DNA of 6,875 nt, taken from NCBI GenBank assembly GCA_021790615.1, contig JAJYGW010000415.1, forward strand, positions 1 through 6,875, given 5' to 3'. Made by a program: the position numbers and the translations under genes. Positions 1 through 6,023 of this stretch are shown piece after piece (positions within the stretch are counted from its first letter, which is position 1; each line of letters begins with the position of its first letter). A model generated the notes under the pieces. That model did no database searches. It was not told the origin of the DNA and worked only from the letters and a program-made list of their open reading frames with translations. This DNA is from Actinomycetes bacterium (GTDB lineage: Bacteria > Actinomycetota > Acidimicrobiia > Acidimicrobiales > JAKAOS01).

Positions 1-1
1 C

Positions 2-349
2 GACCGCCTGGTCGCGCACTTCGACCTGGACCTGGAGGCAGCGCATCAGCTCCTCGTGAGCCAGGGAGGGCCGGCACGACTGCTCCGCGTGGAGGTACCC
101 GACAACCTCGCCACCTGGATACCGCCCGGTGGCTGTTACAACCGGGTCGGCTACTGGCACGTCCCAGGGGCGCGCCTCGTCTACGAGCAGTCCGGCGTGG
201 TGCGGTCCTTCGGCATCGCGTCCACGATCTCGTGGCGGGGCGTCTGGTACGTCGTCCACTTGGGCGCTGAGGCACGCAGCGTGGACGAAGGCATCGTCGA
301 CGATCCGACGATCGGGCCCGGCGTCCCGGGACCGCCCGGCGGCTGCTGA
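2..349 (+). CDS. Hypothetical protein, C-terminal part (5'-truncated)
   Basis: The reading frame is open from the left edge and ends at TGA 347-349, leaving 115 visible residues. A GTG at 56 could serve as a start, but the frame continues upstream of it without a stop and encodes plausible protein (HFDLDLEAAHQLL), so I treat the gene as cut by the window. The visible part has a Gly/Pro-rich stretch with a single Cys (PPGGCYNRVGYW) and then alternating hydrophobic and aromatic residues (VVRSFGIAS, ISWRGVWYVVHLG), which suggests a small beta-sheet domain. The tail is rich in Asp, Gly and Pro and ends GPPGGC. No catalytic motif or membrane segment is visible. It converges with the phoH-like gene, 53 bases away. 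I do not recognise the family and assign no function. Confidence 0.6.
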   Translation, partial: DRLVAHFDLDLEAAHQLLVSQGGPARLLRVEVPDNLATWIPPGGCYNRVGYWHVPGARLVYEQSGVVRSFGIASTISWRGVWYVVHLGAEARSVDEGIVDDPTIGPGVPGPPGGC

Positions 350-402
350 GCGGCGCGGCACCTTCGCGCGAACGCCCGAGGGCCCGCCACGCCGAAGGGT
401 GA

Positions 403-1803
403 TCAGAGGAGCATGGCCGCCATGTCCGCAACCGCCGAGCGCTCACCCTGCGTGAGGACGAGGTGGCCGAAGAGCGGCTCACCGGAGAAGCGATCGGCCA
501 GGACGGAGAGAGCATTCGTCCACTCCGACACGTACGCCGCGTCGATCTGGGTGACGTCGCCCACCAGGACGACCTTGGACCCCTCGCCGAGGCGCGTGAG
601 GATGGTCTTGACCGTGAGCGGTTCGAGGTTCTGGGCCTCGTCGACGACCACGAACGTGCGCTGCAAGGAGCGCCCCCGCAGGAACGTGACCGCCTCCATC
701 GTCAGCTTCCCGGCGCGGACCCAGCCGTTCAAGATGTCCTGGGCCTGCTGGTGGCTCACGCCGTCGCCCAGCGCGACCATCGCGTCCGTCACAGCCTCCA
801 TCCAGGGCCCGAGCTTCTCCTCGAGTGTGCCCGGGAGGTAGCCGAGCTGTTGGCGGCCGACGGCGACGACTGGGCGGAGGATCATCACCCGGTCGTAGAT
901 GGCGCTGCGCTCGAAGGTCTGCTCCAGCGCCGCAGCGAGCGCGAGGATCGTCTTCCCCGTACCCGCCTGCCCCGAGAGCGCGACGACCGGGAGCTCGGGG
1001 TCCAAGAGGAGCTCGAGGGCGAATGCCTGTTCCTTGTTTCGCGCGCGGAGCCCCCACACCTCGCGCTCGGTGTTGAGGAGTCGAAGTCTGGTCCCGACGC
1101 GCCGAGTGAGCGCAGACTGGCGCCCGGCTCGGCAGACCGCCATCTCGTTGATGCCGACATCCTCGGCCGTCAGCCCGGCCTCTTCGAGCGTCAACGACCG
1201 ATGGGCGAAGAGCCGGTCGACGACGTCGGGCGCGACCTCGAGTGTCCGCCACCCACCGGGGTGCGATCCGCTGCGACTCGACGGGACGCTGCGGTGCTCC
1301 TCCGCCTCGAGCCCCAGGCTGGCCGCCTTGAGGCGGAGGTTGACGTCGCCGCTCACGACACGCACCGTTCGACCGCCCGCCACCTGGCCGAGGGCGGCCG
1401 CGAGGATGCGATTGTCGGCCTTGTCCACGGAGAGCCCGAGCCGGCCGAGCGCGTCGGTCTGCAGTCCGTTCAACTCGATGCGGAGCGAGCCCCCGTGCGT
1501 CAGGACGACAGGCTCGCGAAGGTCTCCTCCGGCTTCCACGCGAAGTTGTTCGATGAGCCGAGCCGAGTGCCGAGCGGCTCGGCCCACGTCGTCCAGGCGG
1601 GCCTTGTGGCCATCGAGCTCCTCGATCACCGTGAGGGGGAGCACGACGTCGGCTTCGGGGAAGGCGAAGAGCGAGGAGGGCTCGGACAACAGGACGCTCG
1701 TGTCGAGGATCACGACAGGCCGTTGGACCTTCTCGGGAGGCCCGAGCCGGTCCTCCGGCGCAACGTCAGTCGTGATGCCCGCCTCGGTCGCCAACAGCGC
1801 CAC
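403..1803 (-). CDS. PhoH family protein with N-terminal PIN domain (PhoH2 type)
   Basis: From a GTG at 1803 the protein has 466 residues. Residues about 30-155 form a PIN nuclease domain: VVILDTS with Asp34, VIEELDGHK with Glu61/62, DKADNRIL with Asp127/130, and VVSGD with Asp153, which are the usual acidic metal ligands. The C-terminal half is a PhoH P-loop ATPase: Walker A GQAGTGKT (278-285), Walker B VVVDEAQN (385-392), VVLVGDVTQID (411-421), and a final LTQGERS. Characterised PhoH2 proteins of this architecture are RNA helicase/ribonucleases, so a cytosolic RNA-unwinding and RNA-cleaving role is inferred. The frame stays open to a GTG at 1890, but that start has no Shine-Dalgarno, whereas 1803 has GAGG six bases upstream and G/C-rich third positions begin there. 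In mycobacteria a small antitoxin gene overlaps phoH2; none is seen here. Confidence 0.93.
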   Translation of the reverse strand: MALLATEAGITTDVAPEDRLGPPEKVQRPVVILDTSVLLSEPSSLFAFPEADVVLPLTVIEELDGHKARLDDVGRAARHSARLIEQLRVEAGGDLREPVVLTHGGSLRIELNGLQTDALGRLGLSVDKADNRILAAALGQVAGGRTVRVVSGDVNLRLKAASLGLEAEEHRSVPSSRSGSHPGGWRTLEVAPDVVDRLFAHRSLTLEEAGLTAEDVGINEMAVCRAGRQSALTRRVGTRLRLLNTEREVWGLRARNKEQAFALELLLDPELPVVALSGQAGTGKTILALAAALEQTFERSAIYDRVMILRPVVAVGRQQLGYLPGTLEEKLGPWMEAVTDAMVALGDGVSHQQAQDILNGWVRAGKLTMEAVTFLRGRSLQRTFVVVDEAQNLEPLTVKTILTRLGEGSKVVLVGDVTQIDAAYVSEWTNALSVLADRFSGEPLFGHLVLTQGERSAVADMAAMLL

Positions 1804-1809
1804 GCGCCA

Positions 1810-1813
1810 CCTC
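1810..1813 (-). promoter_or_regulatory. Ribosome binding site deciding the phoH start
   Basis: On the minus strand GAGG lies six bases before the GTG at 1803. The longer alternative start at GTG 1890 has no purine-rich site in front of it. This supports the 466-residue form over the 495-residue form. Confidence 0.5.
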
Positions 1814-1923
1814 GCTTCGTCGAGACCTGGCGTCACGCCGACGCCTGGCGAGAGGTTACGTCGGCACTGCGCACAAGCGGGGGATCCCACCTGAGCTGCG
1901 GCACAGGCGACGCAAACCCCAAC

Positions 1924-1942
1924 GAGCCCCGGCTCAGGGCTC
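1924..1942 (-). terminator. Weak terminator-like hairpin between the winged-helix gene and phoH
   Basis: On the minus strand GAGCCC (1942-1937) can pair with GGGCTC (1929-1924) across a 7-base loop. It is followed by a moderately T-rich stretch (GTTGGGGTTTG). The left arm comes from the heptamer array, so any of its copies could form a similar stem. There is no true run of T, and termination is only a suggestion. Confidence 0.25.
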
Positions 1943-1965
1943 AGGGCTCAGGGCTCAGGGCTCAG
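1931..1965. repeat. Heptamer tandem repeat, 5 x GGCTCAG
   Basis: Five perfect head-to-tail copies of GGCTCAG (CTGAGCC on the minus strand) fill 1931-1965, with a broken copy (GGCAGG) after them. The TGA stop of the winged-helix gene (1962-1964) lies in the last copy. On the minus strand each copy carries a TGA, and because seven is not a multiple of three, successive copies stop all three frames. Such short perfect arrays can change copy number by slippage. Here a gain or loss would alter only the spacing to phoH and not either protein, unless phoH starts further upstream than assigned. Confidence 0.95.
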
Positions 1966-2816
1966 GGCAGGCGATACCTGCCCCGTCCCACACGGGCGAG
2001 CTGGCCCGCGTCGGCCATGCGGAGCACCACGCGCCGGATCGCGGTCTCGGACGCGGTCATGCCAGATTCGCGAATCCGCTCGACCAGATCCGACACTCCG
2101 AACTCGCCACCGACCGCAGCGGCCGCTTCCAGCACCGCGGTCCGGGTCGTCCGGCGACCTCCACGAGCTTGGTCGCCTCGGCTCGAGGCTCGTTCGGATG
2201 TCGCAGCGCCCTCCACCGCAACTGCCGCGCGGCGCCGCCGCTGGCTGGGAACGGTGCTCGTACCATCCGCGGCCTTCGCGGCACGACCCGCTCGCGGTCG
2301 AGTGCCAGTCCCTGTTGCACCGGAACGCCCGGTCCCACGGCCCTTCCTCGTGCCCGTAGCGCCCGCGCCGGTCGTCCCTGCGCTCGACGTGTCCGAGCTT
2401 GCGCCCTGTACTCCGTCGGCTGCGCTCGGTACCCCTGCACCGCCCGGCTCGCGTCCTCCAGCCGGTCGCCGACCACGGCTTCCCGTTCGGGGCGCCGTTC
2501 CGGCAGCACGCGCCGTGCGCGTCGCCTTCCCCGCTGGCTTCCGTGCCGCAGCTTCGCCCCTCGTCGCTCGAGGCGACGGTGCAGGCTCCGAGTCCACCAC
2601 CGTTACCTCGTCGGTGGACCTCGGAGACCAGGGAGTGCGAAGCTCACCCTCGACGCGCGCCAGAATGTCCTCGAAGAAGGAGCTCGACCCGAGCGTGTGA
2701 CGCATCTCCGCCACTCGGCGCCATGCGTCGAGGAGCTGGTCCACCCGGGATTGGAACTCGTCGAGATACTTGCGAAGCTCGGTGAGCCGGTATTCCAGCC
2801 CGCTCTGTTCGGCCAT
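1962..2816 (-). CDS. Coiled-coil, basic-linker, winged-helix-like putative DNA-binding protein
   Basis: The protein has 284 residues and three zones. Residues about 5-62 form a charged amphipathic helix likely to be a coiled coil (EYRLTELRKYLDEFQ, LLDAWRRVAEMR, FFEDILARVEGEL). Residues about 75-218 are low-complexity, rich in Ala, Gly, Thr, Ser and Arg with repeated basic patches (RKGRGTGRSG, GSRGRRPAGG, QRRRRAA), resembling the disordered basic tails of actinobacterial nucleoid proteins. Residues about 220-284 look like a winged-helix or helix-turn-helix: VLEAAAAVGGEFGVSDLVER, AIRRVVLRMADAGQL and a closing beta-wing VGRGRYRL. I infer an oligomerising DNA-binding protein, possibly nucleoid-associated or regulatory. 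The ATG at 2816 is supported by a strong Shine-Dalgarno. It lies upstream of phoH on the same strand, separated by the heptamer repeat. I do not recognise a named family. Confidence 0.8.
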   Translation of the reverse strand: MAEQSGLEYRLTELRKYLDEFQSRVDQLLDAWRRVAEMRHTLGSSSFFEDILARVEGELRTPWSPRSTDEVTVVDSEPAPSPRATRGEAAARKPAGKATRTARAAGTAPRTGSRGRRPAGGREPGGAGVPSAADGVQGASSDTSSAGTTGAGATGTRKGRGTGRSGATGTGTRPRAGRAAKAADGTSTVPSQRRRRAAVAVEGAATSERASSRGDQARGGRRTTRTAVLEAAAAVGGEFGVSDLVERIRESGMTASETAIRRVVLRMADAGQLARVGRGRYRLP

Positions 2817-2820
2817 CTTG

Positions 2821-2828
2821 CCTCCTCT
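2821..2828 (-). promoter_or_regulatory. Strong ribosome binding site of the winged-helix gene
   Basis: The minus strand reads AGAGGAGG followed by CAAG and then the ATG at 2816. The near-complete anti-Shine-Dalgarno match suggests efficient translation and fixes the start. Confidence 0.75.
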
Positions 2829-2841
2829 GCCGTTTGCACAC

Positions 2842-2856
2842 AGGGTAGCGTGTCAA
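2842..2856 (-). promoter_or_regulatory. Possible promoter elements upstream of the winged-helix gene
   Basis: On the minus strand there is a perfect TTGACA (2856-2851) and, three bases later, TACCCT (2847-2842), which fits a TANNNT -10 box. They are too close to work as a pair. TACCCT could act alone as a -10, giving a leader of about 20 bases that includes the Shine-Dalgarno, but no good -35 lies 16-18 bases further up. TTGACA has no convincing -10 at the normal spacing either. This is a tentative call. Confidence 0.25.
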
Positions 2857-2931
2857 CAGCACAGTTGCGCGACACTCGTGGCGCGCCACACGGTCGACCG
2901 TCCCAAAGGTCGCCCTACCCCTTGCTTCGGT

Positions 2932-2960
2932 CGATCGCTCGAACGGTACTCGAGCGATCG
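2932..2960. repeat. Perfect 11-bp inverted repeat (operator or hairpin)
   Basis: CGATCGCTCGA (2932-2942) is mirrored exactly by TCGAGCGATCG (2950-2960) around a 7-base centre, ACGGTAC. CGG (2928-2930) and CCG (2963-2965) could extend the stem past a small bulge. It lies about 115 bases upstream of the winged-helix gene start. No T-run follows on either strand, so an intrinsic terminator is unlikely. A binding site for a dimeric regulator or a leader hairpin is more plausible. Confidence 0.7.
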
Positions 2961-3136
2961 GGCCGATGGCTCGTGGTGTCGTAGGTCGAACGACCCACTC
3001 TCCACTCCCGGGACCGGGGAACAAGGCTCGGATCAGGAAGAACAGTTGTCCGGAGCTCGAAGCCAGCCGGGCCCGAGCGGGCCGCGTGAGCACCCGAGCA
3101 GCCGGCGCACCCGTAGGTCCCTCCCCCACCTGGTCC

Positions 3137-3517
3137 CTACCCGGGCCTCCCCAACGAGTCCCCGACCAGGACGGCGAGCGCGAAGAAGATCGCGACCAGG
3201 ACGAAGATCGCGACCAGGACGAAGATTCGACGACGGAGACCCGAGCTCGGGGGGCGGGCGGGCTCGTCGGAGCCGACGCTGGACGGCGCTGCCGACGTTG
3301 GACTGTCCCGAGCGACATCCGACGGAGCGTCCCCCACATCCGGACGTCCACTGCCTCCGAGCCCGCCAGGAATCACGAGGTCGTCTCGGGCTCGCGTCCC
3401 CTCCTCCTGGGCACGGTCCCCGTCCGCTCGCGACCGGCCGACCGATCGGGACAGCCCTCGGCGTGAACGGGACCGGCCTCGACTCTGCGGTGCCGGAGGA
3501 TCGGAATCGCCACCCAC
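3137..3517 (-). CDS. Small putative tail-anchored membrane protein
   Basis: The frame runs from a GTG at 3517, just after an in-frame TAG, to TAG 3137-3139 and encodes 126 residues. Residues 1 to about 93 are hydrophilic and probably disordered, with Arg/Ser-rich, then acidic Gly/Pro/Ser-rich sequence. Residues about 95-118 form one strongly hydrophobic helix preceded by RRR (RRRIFVLVAIF, VLVAIFFALAVLVG), followed by a short tail DSLGRPG. No signal peptide is seen. This fits a cytosolic domain anchored by a C-terminal helix. Codon third positions are mixed near the start but almost entirely G/C over the last 50 codons, which supports real coding. AGGAGG lies 13 bases before the GTG, rather far. 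It is divergent from tag. The family and function are unknown, and it could be a chance frame. Confidence 0.5.
   Translation of the reverse strand: MGGDSDPPAPQSRGRSRSRRGLSRSVGRSRADGDRAQEEGTRARDDLVIPGGLGGSGRPDVGDAPSDVARDSPTSAAPSSVGSDEPARPPSSGLRRRIFVLVAIFVLVAIFFALAVLVGDSLGRPG
3185..3226. repeat. 18-bp tandem repeat inside the membrane-helix codons
   Basis: Two exact copies of an 18-bp unit (3185-3202 and 3203-3220) plus six bases of a third. On the minus strand each unit encodes six hydrophobic residues, so the helix reads IFVLVA twice and then IF. The repeat is a multiple of three and keeps the frame. Confidence 0.9.
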
Positions 3518-3557
3518 GGCTCGACGCTAGCCTCCTCGAGTGCCTGGCGGCCGGCAT

Positions 3558-3579
3558 GCACCGCCGGTCTTGGCGGTGC
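3558..3579. promoter_or_regulatory. Perfect 8-bp hairpin in the divergent intergenic region
   Basis: GCACCGCC (3558-3565) and GGCGGTGC (3572-3579) are exact complements around a 6-base loop. The hairpin lies about 40 bases downstream of the divergent GTG start (3517) in the promoter direction and about 50 bases upstream of tag. It has no T-run on either side. It may be an operator or lie in the tag leader; no function is shown by the sequence. Confidence 0.5.
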
Positions 3580-3620
3580 TTCATCGAGCGTTGGCCAGTC
3601 GGCGACAGCACAACCGGCCC

Positions 3621-3624
3621 GGAG
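3621..3624 (+). promoter_or_regulatory. Ribosome binding site for the tag ATG at 3631
   Basis: GGAG lies directly against the ATG at 3625, too close to use, but six bases before the in-frame ATG at 3631. A second site, GGAGG at 3633-3637, lies five bases before an in-frame GTG at 3643, so initiation at 3643 is a serious alternative. Confidence 0.45.
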
Positions 3625-3630
3625 ATGGAG

Positions 3631-4227
3631 ATGGAGGCGGCGGTGGCAAGGCGGTGCTTCGGTGAGTCGAACGAGCTCCTCGCTCGCTACCACGACGAGG
3701 AGTGGGGGCGGCCAGTCCTTTCCGAACAGGGCATCTTCGAGCGCCTCTGCCTGGAGAGCTTCCAGTCGGGGCTCTCGTGGGCGCTCGTGCTCTCCCGGCG
3801 CGACCAACTCCGACGGGCGTTTCGCGGGTTCGAACCGGACACCCTTGCCGAGTGGACGAGCGACAGCCTGACGGACGCGCTCGAGCAGCCGGGCGTGATC
3901 CGGAACGCGGCCAAGGTGCGTGCGGTCGTGACCAACGCTCGTGCGACCGTGCGGCTCCGAGAGACCGCTTCGTCACTGGAGCACCTCGTCTGGGGGCACC
4001 GACCGCCGCCGGCGCCACCACCGCCCCCGGAGCTCGTGCTCCCGAAGGCGGCGCCGTATGCGGTTGCGCTCTCGACGAGCCTTCGGGGGGCAGGGTTCAC
4101 CTTCGTCGGCCCCGTCACGGCCCAGGCGCTCTGCGAGGCGATCGGGATCGTCAACCACCACCGGAGCACCTGCCCGGTGGTGGAGGAGGTCGAGCTCGCG
4201 CGCCTCGCTGCGCTCGCCACCGAGTGA
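3631..4227 (+). CDS. tag: DNA-3-methyladenine glycosylase I
   Basis: The 198-residue protein matches the TAG family along its length. TAG removes 3-methyladenine from alkylated DNA in the first step of base excision repair. Zinc ligands are all present by alignment to E. coli TAG: Cys9, His21 (YHDEEWG), His177 and Cys181 (NHHRSTC). Glu42 in LCLESFQSGLSW corresponds to E. coli Glu38 and Trp50 to Trp46. The helix-hairpin-helix region is PGVIRNAAKVRAVVTNARA (87-105), and GAGFTFVGPVTAQALCEAIG (153-172) is the conserved C-terminal helix segment. An unusual proline-rich loop, RPPPAPPPPPE, occupies 124-134. Three in-frame starts compete (ATG 3625, ATG 3631, GTG 3643). I chose 3631 on ribosome-site spacing, but 3643 gives an N-terminus closest to E. 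coli TAG. Its 3' end converges on the MFS gene with four bases between. Confidence 0.95.
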   Translation: MEAAVARRCFGESNELLARYHDEEWGRPVLSEQGIFERLCLESFQSGLSWALVLSRRDQLRRAFRGFEPDTLAEWTSDSLTDALEQPGVIRNAAKVRAVVTNARATVRLRETASSLEHLVWGHRPPPAPPPPPELVLPKAAPYAVALSTSLRGAGFTFVGPVTAQALCEAIGIVNHHRSTCPVVEEVELARLAALATE

Positions 4228-4231
4228 CCGA

Positions 4232-5950
4232 TCAGAGGCCGGGGATCGGGCCGAGCTCCTGGAGGTTCGCCTCCCCCTCCGACTCCTCCCCGAGCACAGC
4301 CCCCTCCGTCTCGCCACCACCCTCACGGATCGAGTTGCGCAGCGTCAGCTCCGGGAGCACCAAGGAGAGCACGAACGCGACGGCGACGATCGGGACGCCG
4401 TATGCGAACACGGTTCCGAGGCTCCGGACGAAGGCCTCGACGGCGGCCCGGTGGATCTCAGGGGGAAGTGACGCAAGCGCGGCCGGGCTCCCGGTGATCG
4501 CTCCTGCGAGCTTCGCGACCGGGACCCCGGGCGGGGCGAGCCGAGGGATCTCCGCGGTGAGGCGGTTCGTCAGGATCGAGCCGAACAGTGCGGTTCCGAA
4601 TGCACCCCCCATCGATCGGAAGAACGAGGAGAGAGACGTCGCGACACCGAGGTACTCGTAGCTCACCCCGTTCTGGACTGCGAGGACGAGCACCTGCATC
4701 ACCCCACCGAGCCCCGCGCCCATGACGAAGGCGTAGGCAGAGAACACGAGGTAGGAGGTGTGCGCACCCAGGTGCGTGAACAGCACCATGCTCACGGTCA
4801 TGAGGGCCGTACCCGCGATCGGCCAGGCCTTGTAGCGACCAACCCTCGTGATGATGGAGCCGCTCGCAATCGACACGATGAGCAGCCCAGCCATGAGCGG
4901 GAGCAACAGCAGCCCGGACGTGCTCGGTGAGTACCCGTGCACGACCTGGAGATAGAGGGGGAGGTAGATGATGACGCCGAACATGGCGAGGCCGACGACA
5001 AGACCCATCGCGTTCGAGACGTTGAACACCCGCAGCCGGAACAACCCGAGCGGCATCAGCGGCTCCGCAGCGCGGCGCTCCTGCAGGAAGAATGCCACGA
5101 GGAGGGCGACCCCTCCGAGGGCGAGCCCGATGATCGTCGGCGAGCCCCACGCGTAGGTGGAACCTCCCCACACGGTGACGAGGAGGAGCGCGGAAACCCC
5201 GCCCACCACGAGTGCAGCACCCTCGACGTCGACACGGTGCCGAGCCCGGGCCACCGTGTCCTTCAGCACGAGGCTCGTCACGACGAGGGCCACGATCCCG
5301 ATCGGGAGGTTGACGTAGAACACCCACCGCCACCCAGGGCCGTCGACGAGCGCGCCGCCGAGCACCGGCCCGACGACGCTCGCGACCCCGAAGACCGCCC
5401 CGAAGTAGCCCTGGTAGCGACCGCGCTCCCGTGGCGACACGATGTCGCCGATGATCGTGAGTGCCAGGACGAGCAGCCCCCCAGCCCCCAGCCCCTGCAG
5501 CCCACGGAACAGGATCAGCTCTCCCATCGACTGCGAGAGCCCCGAGAGGGCAGATCCGATCAGGAACACCACGATCGAGAACTGGAAGACGCGCTTCCGG
5601 CCGTAGATGTCGGAGACCTTCCCGTACAGCGGTGCCGTCGCCGTCGACGTGAGGAGGTACGCGGTCACCACCCACGAGAGCTCGTTCAGCCCGTGGAGGT
5701 CTCCCACGATGGTCGGTAGCGCTGTCGCCACGATGGTTTGGTCCAGGGCCGCGAGCAGCATGCCGAGCATGAGGCCCGAGAACACCACGAGCACCTGTCG
5801 GTGCGAGAGACCGCCAACCGGGACCCGGTCAGCGCCTCCAGGACCGCCCAGTCCCTCTACGCCGGCGTTGCGGCCACCGCCGAGGGCCGTCGTCGCTCGG
5901 TTCCCGCTCGCGATGCCACTCACCGTGCTCTCCTCCATTCCGCTCGCCAT
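4232..5950 (-). CDS. DHA2-family MFS drug exporter (EmrB/QacA type)
   Basis: The 572-residue protein is a 14-helix inner-membrane proton antiporter of the kind that expels drugs or other toxic compounds; the substrate cannot be read from sequence. The first helix ends in LDQTIVATALPTIVGDL (69-85), the DHA2 signature with membrane Asp70. Motif A is GKVSDIYGRKRV (110-121) and the antiporter motif C is VVGPVLGGAL (192-201). A long loop before the last helix (around NRLTAEIPRL) is typical of this group. The first 50 or so residues are Gly/Ser-rich and the C-terminus is acidic (EGGGETEGAVLGEESEGE). The frame is open to a GTG at 6061 inside the upstream gene, but the ATG at 5950 has AAGGAG four bases before it. 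It is 73 bases behind an ABC permease on the same strand, probably co-transcribed. Confidence 0.93.
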   Translation of the reverse strand: MASGMEESTVSGIASGNRATTALGGGRNAGVEGLGGPGGADRVPVGGLSHRQVLVVFSGLMLGMLLAALDQTIVATALPTIVGDLHGLNELSWVVTAYLLTSTATAPLYGKVSDIYGRKRVFQFSIVVFLIGSALSGLSQSMGELILFRGLQGLGAGGLLVLALTIIGDIVSPRERGRYQGYFGAVFGVASVVGPVLGGALVDGPGWRWVFYVNLPIGIVALVVTSLVLKDTVARARHRVDVEGAALVVGGVSALLLVTVWGGSTYAWGSPTIIGLALGGVALLVAFFLQERRAAEPLMPLGLFRLRVFNVSNAMGLVVGLAMFGVIIYLPLYLQVVHGYSPSTSGLLLLPLMAGLLIVSIASGSIITRVGRYKAWPIAGTALMTVSMVLFTHLGAHTSYLVFSAYAFVMGAGLGGVMQVLVLAVQNGVSYEYLGVATSLSSFFRSMGGAFGTALFGSILTNRLTAEIPRLAPPGVPVAKLAGAITGSPAALASLPPEIHRAAVEAFVRSLGTVFAYGVPIVAVAFVLSLVLPELTLRNSIREGGGETEGAVLGEESEGEANLQELGPIPGL

Positions 5951-5954
5951 GCCG

Positions 5955-5960
5955 CTCCTT
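5955..5960 (-). promoter_or_regulatory. Ribosome binding site deciding the MFS start
   Basis: The minus strand reads AAGGAG, then CGGC, then the ATG at 5950. This favours the 572-residue form over a 609-residue form that would begin inside the upstream permease gene with an arginine/serine-rich, non-native-looking leader. Confidence 0.6.
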
Positions 5961-6023
5961 TGCAAACCGCTCGTTCGAAGCTCCGACGACCTGCGATCCG
6001 ACCGGAGTCGCCGTCCACTTCCC

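Larger units (their letters stand above)
2817..3136. other. Gene-free stretch of 320 bases with several palindromes
   Basis: No frame here looks coding; short open frames are arginine- and serine-rich and continue as shadows of neighbouring genes. On the minus strand the stretch runs from the stop of the small membrane protein to the start of the winged-helix gene, so it should hold that gene's promoter and leader. It contains an 11-bp inverted repeat (2932-2960), the self-complementary CGGTCGACCG (2891-2900), GGTCG-AA-CGACC (2984-2995) and a short GC hairpin GGCCC-GAGC-GGGCC (3070-3083). No tRNA or recognisable RNA gene was seen. Confidence 0.6.

Noticed and set aside
361..398. Bidirectional terminator between the first gene and phoH (CCTTCG/CGAAGG)
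   Set aside because: Only a 6-bp stem with a 26-base loop and no T-run on either strand; not convincing as an intrinsic terminator.
463..2700. A 745-codon open frame on the plus strand, antisense to phoH and the winged-helix gene
   Set aside because: Its product is an acidic/arginine-rich sequence with no domain. Both minus-strand genes beneath it have clear domains. Long antisense frames are expected opposite G/C-third-position genes.
2939..2953. LexA (SOS) box in the inverted repeat, TCGAAC followed by ACTCGA
   Set aside because: The actinobacterial consensus is TCGAAC, four bases, GTTCGA. Here the spacer is three bases and the right half mismatches, so the match is poor.
3070..3083. Terminator for the small membrane-protein gene (GGCCC-GAGC-GGGCC)
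   Set aside because: A 5-bp GC stem without a T-run; such stems are common by chance in DNA of this composition.
3000..3130. Possible tRNA-like or small RNA sequence
   Set aside because: A short GCTTCGAGCTCC resembles a T-loop, but no acceptor stem or anticodon arm can be drawn around it.
3033..3611. A 192-codon minus-strand frame over the divergent region
   Set aside because: It is Arg/Pro/Ser-rich throughout, has no hydrophobic or domain-like segment, and overlaps the 126-residue frame, which has the better codon bias and a coherent membrane helix.
2770..3630. Upstream extension of the tag frame by about 285 codons
   Set aside because: The extension is Arg/Pro/Ser-rich, crosses the palindromes and the antisense membrane-protein gene, and TAG proteins begin just before the first zinc-binding Cys.
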